DNA of 64,000 nt, from NCBI RefSeq assembly GCF_000381885.1, contig NZ_KB907217.1, positions 1-64,000 of the forward strand, given 5' to 3'. Below the pieces are notes generated by a model. That model saw only the letters and a list, made by a program, of their open reading frames with translations. It was not told the origin of the DNA and searched no databases. Position 1 is the first letter of the stretch. Each line of letters starts with the position of its first letter. This DNA comes from Actinomadura atramentaria DSM 43919. GTDB taxonomy: Bacteria > Actinomycetota > Actinomycetes > Streptosporangiales > Streptosporangiaceae. The translations under genes were made by a program, and so were the position numbers. Below are positions 57,130 to 64,000 of the stretch, one piece after another.

Positions 57130-58464
57130 GTGACCGGACACAACCAGGCGCACCGCGGGCCGACGCGCGGTGAACCGTTAACGATCGCCGAACGTCCCGT
57201 CGCCGTCCGGCTCCGCGCCGCCGCCCCGGAGCTGTCGCGGGGCATCGTCGGGCGAATGCTGGCGGAGATACCGGCCTACTCCGCGCTGCCGCGCGAGGAG
57301 ATCGCCGGGGACATCGCCGGCATCGTCCAGCACTGCGTGCGGCTCACCGCCGACGTCCTGGAGCGGCGCGGCGCGGCGGCGCCCGGCGCGTTCGCCCGGC
57401 TCCGCGAGTCGGCGGCGCAGCGGGCCGACGAGGGCGTGCCGCTGGAGGCGATCGTGTCGGCCTACCAGCTCGGCACCGCGATGTGCTGGGAGCTGCTGTC
57501 GGCGGACGCCGGGCCCGGCGACGTGCCCGCGCTCCAGGAACTGCTCGGCCACGTCTTCGAGGTGCAGCGGCAGATGGTCGTCGCGGTCACCGGCGCGTAC
57601 ATGGAGGCCCGGACGCTGCTGGACGGCCAGGACCGCGAGGGCCGCCACGCCGCGCTGGTCGCGCTGCTGAACGGCGAGCCCGCCGACCGCGCCCGGCCCG
57701 GCGAGGCCGAACTGTACGTCGTCCTGACGCTGCTGTTCGCGCCGCACCCCGACGAGACCGCCGACCACGGGCCCACCGACCACGGGCCCACCGACCACGG
57801 GTCCGCCGGACGCGCGAGCACCCGCGCGGGGATCGCCGCGCGCCGCAAGATCCGCCGGGCGCGCGCGGTGCTGGACCGCTTCGGCACCGGCCCCGCCCTG
57901 GCCGAACTCGACGGCGCGGGCGGCACCGCGCTGCTGCCCGTCGCCGCGCCGCCCGACTGGGACGACCTGCGCGGCCTGGTCGCGCGGACCGCCGAGTCCG
58001 CGGGCGTCCCCGTCACCGCCGCCGCGAGCGTCGCCGAACCGGCGGCGATCCCCGACGCCGTCGTCCAGAACGGCGAGATCGCCGACCTGGTCGGCCGCAC
58101 CGGGCGGCCGCCCGGCCTGTACCGGCTCGGGGACGTCCTGCTGGAGTACCAGCTCAGCCGGCCGAGCGCCGCGCTGCCGGGCCTGGCGGGCGTGCTGCTG
58201 CCGCTGGAGCGCAAGCCCGAGCTGCTGCGGACGCTGGAGACCTACCTGCGGCACGGCCTGGACCGGCGCGCGACCGCCGCCGCCCTGCACGTCCACCCCA
58301 ACACCGTCGACTACCGGGTGCGGCGCATCGACGAGCTGACCGGCCTGTCCCCCGCCCGGCACGCCGACGTCACCCACCTGTCGGCGGCGCTGGTCGCCCG
58401 CGCGCTGGTGCGGCCCGGCCCCCGGCACCCCGCGCCGGGGCCGCGGCGGCGCGCCGGACGCTGA
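57130..58464 (+). CDS. PucR-type helix-turn-helix regulator
   Basis: A 444-aa regulator. The N-terminal RsbRD-like helical domain (ELSRGIVGRMLAEIPAYSAL, AYQLGTAMCWELL) is followed by a GGDEF-like middle region and the C-terminal PucR HTH (LETYLRHGLDRRATAAALHVH, then PNTVDYRVRRIDELTGLSP). The linker includes a three-copy 15-bp repeat giving DHGPT repeats. GTG 57130 has GAGG upstream. It is divergent from the SGNH esterase across an AT-rich 118 bp, so that esterase is a likely target. It may also influence the exporter 86 bp downstream. Confidence 0.87.
   Translation: MTGHNQAHRGPTRGEPLTIAERPVAVRLRAAAPELSRGIVGRMLAEIPAYSALPREEIAGDIAGIVQHCVRLTADVLERRGAAAPGAFARLRESAAQRADEGVPLEAIVSAYQLGTAMCWELLSADAGPGDVPALQELLGHVFEVQRQMVVAVTGAYMEARTLLDGQDREGRHAALVALLNGEPADRARPGEAELYVVLTLLFAPHPDETADHGPTDHGPTDHGSAGRASTRAGIAARRKIRRARAVLDRFGTGPALAELDGAGGTALLPVAAPPDWDDLRGLVARTAESAGVPVTAAASVAEPAAIPDAVVQNGEIADLVGRTGRPPGLYRLGDVLLEYQLSRPSAALPGLAGVLLPLERKPELLRTLETYLRHGLDRRATAAALHVHPNTVDYRVRRIDELTGLSPARHADVTHLSAALVARALVRPGPRHPAPGPRRRAGR
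57763..57807. repeat. 15-bp in-frame minisatellite, 3 copies
   Basis: GACCACGGGCCCACC occurs twice exactly and once with two changes inside the PucR gene, encoding DHGPT-DHGPT-DHGSA. In-frame copy-number change would lengthen the linker without breaking the protein. Confidence 0.75.
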
Positions 58465-58549
58465 CCCCGCCCGCGCCGCCCGCCGCGCCACCCATCATGA
58501 TCGGTGAGGGGGGCCGGGCGGCCGCCCCGCCGAACCGAGGGGTGAGCGC

Positions 58550-60052
58550 ATGGGCGGTCGGCGCTGGGCCGTGCTGGCGGTGCTGTCGGGCAGCCTGCTG
58601 ATCATCGCGATGGACACGACGATCCTGAACGTCGCGTTCCCGTCGCTGGTGGAGGAGCTGCGCCCGAGTTCGATCGAGCAGCTCTGGATCGTCGACGCGT
58701 ACGCGCTGGTGCTGTCCGGCCTGCTCATCACCGCGGGCGCGCTCGGCGACCGCTGGGGGCGGCGGCGGCTGCTGCTCGTCGGGTTCGCGGTGTTCGTCGT
58801 CGCGTCGCTCGTCGCGGCGACCGCGACGCAGCCGTGGGTGGTGATCGCGGCGCGGGCGCTGCTCGGCGTCGGCGGCGCGGCGATCATGCCCGCGACGATC
58901 TCGATCCTGCGCGTGGTGTTCACCGACCCGCACGAGCGGGCGCTGGCCTACAGCGTGTGGACGGCCGTGATCGGCGCGGGCATGGCGCTCGGGCCGCTCG
59001 TCGGCGGGCTCATCGTGCAGGCGTACTCGTGGGAGGCGGCGTTCCTGCTCAACGTCCCGGTCGCGGCCGTGTTCGGGGCGCTGGCGCTGTGGCTGGTGCC
59101 CGAGTCGTCCCATCCCCGCGCCGGGCGCTGGGACTGGCCGGGCGTCGGGCAGTCCGTCGTCGGGATGGTGTCGCTGGCGGGCGGCATCAAACTGCTCGGC
59201 GGCGGCGAGGTCGTGTCGGGGATCGCGCTGCTGGCCGTCGCGGCGGTCGCGCTGACGGTGTTCGTCCGGCGCGAGCTGCGGATCGGCAACCCGCTGCTGC
59301 AGGTGCGGCTGTTCGCCAACCGGGCGTTCACCGTGTCGGCGCTGTCGATCTTCCTCGGGATGGTCGCGCTCGGCGCGATGCTGTTCCTGCTCAGCCAGTG
59401 GTTCCAGTACGCGCACGGGCTGGAGCCGTTCACGGCCGGGGTGCGGCTGCTGCCCGCACCGGTGTCGCTGATCATCGCGCCGCTGTTCACGCCGCGCCTG
59501 ATGCGGCGCTTCGGCGTCCGGACCGTGCTCGGGGGCGGGATGCTGCTCGCCGCGCTCGGCATGGCCGCGCCGTGGGCGGCGCAGCTCAGCGGCGACCTGC
59601 GGTACGTCGAGGTGGCCGTCGCGCTCGTCGGGCTCGGCGCGGGGTTCGGCGTCGCCGCGACCGCCGCGTCGGTCGCGCTGCTGTCGTCCTCGCCGCAGGA
59701 GGAGGCGGGCGGCGCCGCCGCCGTCGAGGAGATCTCCTACGAGCTGGGCGGGGCGATGGGCGTCGCCGCGATCGGCAGCCTCGCGCACGTCCTCTACAGC
59801 CGCGCGATCCCGCCGCTGGGGCTGCCGCCGCATCTGGCGTCGCGCGTCCACGACTCGATCGGCGAGGCCGCCGTCGTCGCGGACGGGCTCGCGCGGCCGG
59901 TCGCGGCCCGGGTCACGGCCGCGGCGGCGGACGCGTTCACCTCGGCGCTCGGGTGGGCGTGCCTGGCGTCCGCGGTGCTGCTGGTCGCGTCGGGGCTCGT
60001 CGGATGGCGGCTCATCCCGCGGGACTTCCGGATCAGCGACGAGACGCACTGA
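58550..60052 (+). CDS. MFS drug/metabolite exporter, DHA2 family (14-helix)
   Basis: A 500-aa transporter with about 14 membrane helices. Motif A is GALGDRWGRRRLLL, the first helix carries MDTTILNVAFPSL (motif D1 of the 14-helix family) and motif C is GAGMALGPLVGGLI. This is the EmrB/QacA-like proton-coupled exporter group with hydrophobic drug or secondary metabolite substrates. ATG 58550 follows GAGGGGTGA. It lies 85 bp after PucR and ends at a hairpin terminator. Substrate unknown; no biosynthetic cluster is adjacent. Confidence 0.92.
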   Translation: MGGRRWAVLAVLSGSLLIIAMDTTILNVAFPSLVEELRPSSIEQLWIVDAYALVLSGLLITAGALGDRWGRRRLLLVGFAVFVVASLVAATATQPWVVIAARALLGVGGAAIMPATISILRVVFTDPHERALAYSVWTAVIGAGMALGPLVGGLIVQAYSWEAAFLLNVPVAAVFGALALWLVPESSHPRAGRWDWPGVGQSVVGMVSLAGGIKLLGGGEVVSGIALLAVAAVALTVFVRRELRIGNPLLQVRLFANRAFTVSALSIFLGMVALGAMLFLLSQWFQYAHGLEPFTAGVRLLPAPVSLIIAPLFTPRLMRRFGVRTVLGGGMLLAALGMAAPWAAQLSGDLRYVEVAVALVGLGAGFGVAATAASVALLSSSPQEEAGGAAAVEEISYELGGAMGVAAIGSLAHVLYSRAIPPLGLPPHLASRVHDSIGEAAVVADGLARPVAARVTAAAADAFTSALGWACLASAVLLVASGLVGWRLIPRDFRISDETH

Positions 60053-60055
60053 AAA

Positions 60056-60080
60056 GCGGGGGCGGCGGCGCGGCCCCCGC
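60056..60080 (+). terminator. hairpin terminator after the MFS gene
   Basis: GCGGGGGC pairs with GCCCCCGC across a 9-nt loop, 3 bp after the exporter stop. The next 40 bp are a CCGCCC-type low-complexity run. Confidence 0.65.
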
Positions 60081-60124
60081 CCGTGCTGCCGCCCGTGCCG
60101 CCGCCCGCGCCGCCGCTCCCGCCG

Positions 60125-60985
60125 TCAGCCCGTGACCCGGTCGATCCACGCGACCAGGTCGGACTCGACCTCGTCGCGGTTGGTCTCGTTCAGGATCTCG
60201 TGGCGCGCGCCCGCGTAGGCGCGGTAGGTGACGTCGGTCAGCCCCGCCTCCCGGTACCGCCGGACCAGCAGGTCCGACAGCGCGAGCCCGCCGTTGAGCG
60301 GGTCGCGGTCCCCGACCGCCACGTACAGCGGCAGGTCCGCCGGGACGCCGGTCGCGTCGGCCAGCCGGGGCGCGGACGCGTCCAGGTCCCGCATCCCCCG
60401 CGGGTCGAGGGCGAAGCCGCAGAACGGGTCGGCCAGGTAGGCGTCGACCTCGGCCTCGTCGCGGCTCAGCCAGTCGAACGGGGTCCGCGCGGGCTCGAAC
60501 GCGGCGTTGAACGCGGCGAACCGGTCGTCGGACCCGCCCGCCGCCTCGGCGGCGGCGAGCAGGGCGTCGAGCGCGGTCGTGCCCGTCAGGACCAGGCCGT
60601 CGACCAGGTCGGCGTGGTCCAGGACGTACTGCTGCGCCGCGAACGACCCCATGCTGTGCCCGACCAGGACCACCGGGACGCCGGGATGCCGCGCCCGCAG
60701 CAGCTCGGTCAGCCGGACCTGGTCGCCGACGAGCCGGTTCCAGCCGTCGTCGCCGAGCGTGCCCGGCCCCTCCTTGGCCGTCCGGCCGTGGCCCCGGTGG
60801 TCGGCCGCGTACACGGCGTAGCCGCGGCCGTTCAGCGTCCGGGCGAACCGCCCGTACCGGGCGCCGTGCTCGCCCATGCCGTGGGCGATCTGGACGACGC
60901 CGCGCGGCGCGCCGGGCGCGGGCCACGCCCCGACGTGGACCGTCAGGCCGTCGTCGCTGGTGAAGGTGAACATGCCGGTGGACAT
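60125..60985 (-). CDS. monoacylglycerol-lipase-like alpha/beta hydrolase
   Basis: A 286-aa serine hydrolase of the Hydrolase_4 (serine aminopeptidase S33) type: IAHGMGEHGARYGRFA oxyanion region, ADHRGHGRT, nucleophile S111 in VGHSMGSFAAQQY, acid in AVGDRDPLNGG and histidine in GARHEILNE. This is the monoglyceride lipase pattern. It begins 12 bp after glpD with a ribosome site overlapping the glpD stop (TAGGAG), so the operon would release glycerol from monoacylglycerols and pass it to GlpK and GlpD. Confidence 0.88.
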   Translation of the reverse strand: MSTGMFTFTSDDGLTVHVGAWPAPGAPRGVVQIAHGMGEHGARYGRFARTLNGRGYAVYAADHRGHGRTAKEGPGTLGDDGWNRLVGDQVRLTELLRARHPGVPVVLVGHSMGSFAAQQYVLDHADLVDGLVLTGTTALDALLAAAEAAGGSDDRFAAFNAAFEPARTPFDWLSRDEAEVDAYLADPFCGFALDPRGMRDLDASAPRLADATGVPADLPLYVAVGDRDPLNGGLALSDLLVRRYREAGLTDVTYRAYAGARHEILNETNRDEVESDLVAWIDRVTG

Positions 60986-60997
60986 GGCGGGGGGCTC

Positions 60998-62503
60998 CTA
61001 GAGCATCTCGGCGACGCGGGACCGGATCTCGGGGGTGTCGAGACCGCGCAGCGTCAGGGTGGTGCGGCGGCGGAGGACGTCGTCGGTCGTGGCGGCCCAC
61101 TCGCGGTCGCGCGCGTAGACGACCTGCGCCCAGATGTCGGGGCCGTCGGGATGGATCGGCTCCCCGAGCGCGGGGTCGTCGCGGACGAGGTCGGCCAGGT
61201 CGAGCGCGAGCGCGCCGTAGTGCGTGGCCAGGTGCGCGGCGACGGCCGGGGCCATCGGCGCGGCGGTCAGCCGCTGCGCGACGGCGGCGGGCGCGGCCAG
61301 GCCGGGCAGCGGCACGACCTTCAGCACCTCCGCGCCGACGCCGAGCCGGTCCAGCACGACGCGGCCGATGTGCCGGTAGGTCGTCCACTTGCCGCCCGCG
61401 ATGGACAGCATCCCGCCGGGGCCCTCGGTGATGACGGTCTCGCGCTTGGCGGTGGCGACGTCGCCGGGGCCGCCGGGCAGGACGCGCAGGCCCGCGAACG
61501 CGTAGGCGACGTCCTCGCGGCGCAGGCCGTCCAGCGCGGTCCCGGCCTCGTCGAGGATCTGGGCGATGTCGGCGTCGGTGGCGCGGACGTCGCCGGGCTC
61601 GCCCTCGTACGCCTCGTCGGTGGTGCCGAGCAGGAGGTGGTCCTCCCACGGGATCGCGAACGAGACGCGGTACTTGTCGATCGGGATCGTCGCCGCCGAC
61701 TTCCACGGCCGGTGCCGGCGCAGGACGACGTGCGCGCCCTTGGACAGCCGGATGCTGGGCGCGGCGGCGGGGTCCTCCATCGCGCGCAGCCGGTCCACCC
61801 ACGGGCCGGTCGCGTTCAGGACCAGGCGGGCGGCGACGCCGAACTCGGCGCCGTCCAGCGCGTCGCGCAGGTCCGCGCCGACGACGCGGCCGGCGGAGAT
61901 CCGCAGGCCCCGCACCGCCGCGTGGTTCAGCACGACGGCCCCGGCCTCGACGGCGGCGCGCACCGTCATGATCGCGACGCGGCTGTCGTTCATCTGGTGG
62001 TCGGTGTAGACGGCCGCGGACTTCAGGCCCTCGGTGCGCAGCGCCGGGACCTGCTCCAGCGCGTGCGCCCTGGAGATCACCCGGCCGAGGCCGTCGCCGA
62101 ACGCCGACAGCGCCGAGTACAGGAAGACGCCCGCGCCGAGCTTGGCCGCGCCGTGCGGCCCGTCGGCGTACACCGGCACGATGAACCGGCGCGGCGACAC
62201 CAGGTGCGGCGCGACGTCGGCGGCCAGGCTACGGCGCTCGCGGTGGTTCTCGGCGACCAGCCGGACGTTGCCGGTCTGCAGGTAGCGCAGCCCGCCGTGG
62301 ACGAGCTTGGTCGACGCGCTGGACGTCGCGCCCGCGAAGTCCCCGGCGTCCACCAGCGCGACCCGCAGGCCCGCCTGCGCGGCGGTCCACGCGGCGGCGA
62401 TCCCGACGATGCCGCCGCCGATCACTAGCAGGTCGAACGTCCCGCGGCCGAGTTCGGCGCGGACCGCCGCCCGGTCCGTCGCCGCCGTCGTCATGGCGCT
62501 CAT
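60998..62503 (-). CDS. glpD: glycerol-3-phosphate dehydrogenase (FAD)
   Basis: A 501-aa flavoprotein. The FAD-binding G29-G-G31-I-V-G34, [42 protein letters not shown] and the C-terminal DAO_C domain ([15 protein letters not shown]) are those of GlpD. It oxidises glycerol-3-phosphate to dihydroxyacetone phosphate at the inner membrane face, passing electrons to quinone. ATG 62503 overlaps the glpK stop (ATGA); a second ATG at 62494 is possible. Confidence 0.96.
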   Translation of the reverse strand: MSAMTTAATDRAAVRAELGRGTFDLLVIGGGIVGIAAAWTAAQAGLRVALVDAGDFAGATSSASTKLVHGGLRYLQTGNVRLVAENHRERRSLAADVAPHLVSPRRFIVPVYADGPHGAAKLGAGVFLYSALSAFGDGLGRVISRAHALEQVPALRTEGLKSAAVYTDHQMNDSRVAIMTVRAAVEAGAVVLNHAAVRGLRISAGRVVGADLRDALDGAEFGVAARLVLNATGPWVDRLRAMEDPAAAPSIRLSKGAHVVLRRHRPWKSAATIPIDKYRVSFAIPWEDHLLLGTTDEAYEGEPGDVRATDADIAQILDEAGTALDGLRREDVAYAFAGLRVLPGGPGDVATAKRETVITEGPGGMLSIAGGKWTTYRHIGRVVLDRLGVGAEVLKVVPLPGLAAPAAVAQRLTAAPMAPAVAAHLATHYGALALDLADLVRDDPALGEPIHPDGPDIWAQVVYARDREWAATTDDVLRRRTTLTLRGLDTPEIRSRVAEML

Positions 62504-64000
62504 CGCTCCTCCGTCTCGTCCTGCAGGTCGTCCTGGTCGATCCAGCCCTTGGCCAGTTCGACGGCCTTGCGGTACTTGCGCAGCATCCGGTTGCGGACGG
62601 CGTCGTCGAGCCGGGGCGTCCACTCGGCGGCGCGCCGCCACTCGGCGCGCAGCGCGTCGGTGTCCGGCCAGACCCCGGCGACGAGCCCGGCGGCGTGCGC
62701 GGCCCCCAGGCACGTGGTCTCGGAGACGAACGGCCGGGTGACGGGCGCGTCGAGCATGTCCGCGATGGTCTGCATGAGCAGGTTGTTGGCGGTCATGCCG
62801 CCGTCGACCTTGAGGGACTTCAGCTCGACGCCGGAGTCCAGCACCATCGCGTCCACCACGTCGCGGGTCTGGAAGGCGGTGGCCTCCAGCACGCAGCGGG
62901 CCAGGTGGCCCTTGCCCGCGAAGCCGGTGAGCCCGACGATGACGCCGCGCGCGTCGGGCCGCCAGTGCGGGGCGAACAGCCCGGAGAACGCGGGCACCAG
63001 GTACAGGCCGCCGTTGTCCTCCACCGACAGGGCCAGCGTCTCGATCTCGGCGGCGGTGCTGATCAGGCCGATGCGGTCGCGGAGCCACTGGGTGAGGGAG
63101 CCGGTGTTGGCGATGGACCCTTCGAGCGCGTAGACGGGGGCCTCGCCGCCGAGCCGGTACCCGATCGTGGTGAGCAGGCCGTGCTTGGAGCGGACGGGCT
63201 CCGCGCCGGTGTTGAGCAGCAGGAAGCTGCCGGTGCCGTAGGTGGACTTGGCGTCGCCGACCGAGAAGCACGTCTGCCCGAACAGGGCGGCCTGCTGGTC
63301 GCCGAGGGCCGCCGCGATCGGCACGCCCTCCAGGACGCCGCGGCCGGTGCCGTACACCTCGGCGGACGAGCGGATCTCCGGCAGCAGCGAGCGGGGGATG
63401 CCGAGTTCGGCGAGGATCGACTCGTCCCAGTCCAGGGTCCGCAGGTCCATCAGCATGGTGCGGCTGGCGTTGGTGACGTCGGTGACGTGGACCGCGCCGC
63501 CGGTGAGGTTCCAGACGACCCAGGTGTCCATCGTGCCGAACAGCAGCTCGCCGCGCTCGGCGCGCTCCCGGACGCCGGGCACGTGGTCGAGGAGCCAGCG
63601 GATCTTGGGTCCGGAGAAGTAGGACGCCAGCGGCAGGCCGGTCGTCGCGGCGAACCGGTCCCGGCCGGGGCCGTTCGGCCCGCCGGACAGCTCGGCGCAC
63701 AGCGCCTCGGTGCGGGTGTCCTGCCAGACGAGCGCGTGGTGGACGGGGCGGCCGGTGGCCCGGTCCCAGATCACGGTCGTCTCGCGCTGGTTGGTGATGC
63801 CGACGGCGGCCAGGTCCGACGGCCGCAGCCCGGCCTTGCCGAGCGCGCCCGCGACGACCTCCTGCACGCGCGCCCAGATCTGCGTCGCGTCGTGCTCGAC
63901 CCAGCCGGGCCGGGGGAAGATCTGCCGGTGCTCGCGCTGGTCGACGGCGATGATGTGGCTGCTCTCGTCGAAGATGATGCACCGGCTCGACGTCGTTCCC
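62500..64000 (-). CDS. glpK: glycerol kinase, cut by the window edge
   Basis: About 499 residues are visible; only roughly the first ten codons lie beyond the window, since the frame at the edge reads [20 protein letters not shown], the conserved GlpK start region. [38 protein letters not shown] (catalytic Asp), [13 protein letters not shown] and [13 protein letters not shown] complete the FGGY kinase pattern. It phosphorylates glycerol with ATP. Its stop overlaps the glpD start, forming glpK-glpD-lipase. The uptake channel glpF, usually first in this operon, would lie outside the window. Confidence 0.96.
   Translation of the reverse strand, partial: GTTSSRCIIFDESSHIIAVDQREHRQIFPRPGWVEHDATQIWARVQEVVAGALGKAGLRPSDLAAVGITNQRETTVIWDRATGRPVHHALVWQDTRTEALCAELSGGPNGPGRDRFAATTGLPLASYFSGPKIRWLLDHVPGVRERAERGELLFGTMDTWVVWNLTGGAVHVTDVTNASRTMLMDLRTLDWDESILAELGIPRSLLPEIRSSAEVYGTGRGVLEGVPIAAALGDQQAALFGQTCFSVGDAKSTYGTGSFLLLNTGAEPVRSKHGLLTTIGYRLGGEAPVYALEGSIANTGSLTQWLRDRIGLISTAAEIETLALSVEDNGGLYLVPAFSGLFAPHWRPDARGVIVGLTGFAGKGHLARCVLEATAFQTRDVVDAMVLDSGVELKSLKVDGGMTANNLLMQTIADMLDAPVTRPFVSETTCLGAAHAAGLVAGVWPDTDALRAEWRRAAEWTPRLDDAVRNRMLRKYRKAVELAKGWIDQDDLQDETEER

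Overview
The window is very GC-rich (about three quarters G+C by eye), with dense genes, GTG/ATG starts, many 4-bp stop/start overlaps and frequent apparently leaderless genes. RbpA, a paired clpP operon, FxsA, separate lnt and ppm genes, several PucR-type regulators, DUF3152 and an actinobacterial-type long KdpC point to an actinomycete. The Streptosporangiales/Thermomonosporaceae would fit, but that rank is inference. There is no rRNA, tRNA, CRISPR array, IS element or prophage structural gene. The only mobile-element signature is a lone tyrosine recombinase.

Layout. 0-13 kb: a pterin dehydratase, a class V aminotransferase and a PucR regulator. Next comes a small acyl-chemistry cassette (LLM flavin monooxygenase, KAS III, divergent acyltransferase and acyl-CoA oxidase-like protein), then TerD, a HAD phosphatase, a DUF3152 zinc-site protein, a TetR regulator, YigZ/IMPACT and a DksA-like zinc finger. 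13-28 kb: PAP2 phosphatase with a candidate PHO box, tyrosine recombinase with a small HTH protein, a second TetR, a secreted protein, two alpha/beta hydrolases, and a membrane pseudokinase divergent from a moxR-DUF58-VWA operon. A rhomboid-like protein, two RNA methyltransferase-type genes, an EF-hand protein, a GlxA/isochorismatase pair and a glycerophosphodiesterase follow. 28-36 kb: an orphan Phd/YefM-like gene divergent from a clpP-clpP pair across two perfect palindromes, rbpA behind a SigR-type promoter, fxsA, ppm and lnt (lipoprotein acylation and polyprenol-mannose), and two envelope proteins. 36-45 kb: DUF2252, cytochrome P450, a heme-oxygenase-fold diiron-type protein, DUF3616, acyl-CoA dehydrogenase, a TMEM175-like channel, and a structured leader with a 17-codon ORF in front of a DUF190 gene and nhaA.

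44.8-55.1 kb is a complete high-affinity potassium operon on the minus strand: a 27-aa membrane peptide, kdpF, kdpA, kdpB, kdpC, full-length kdpD, a second KdpD lacking the P-loop sensor domain, and kdpE. Upstream lie three direct repeats that could be KdpE sites. 55-64 kb: a tyrosine-phosphatase pseudogene with an internal deletion, an SGNH esterase, a PucR regulator, an MFS exporter, and a glpK-glpD-lipase operon for glycerol use. glpK runs off the window end.

Most unusual points: the Phd/YefM-palindrome-ClpP arrangement, in which the second ClpP has lost its catalytic histidine; the two tandem KdpD kinases sharing one KdpE; the KAS III/acyltransferase/oxidase cassette with altered catalytic motifs; the pseudokinase beside the MoxR operon; and the structured leader plus tiny ORF before DUF190. 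All functional statements come from reading the sequence and recalled family knowledge; no database search was run.
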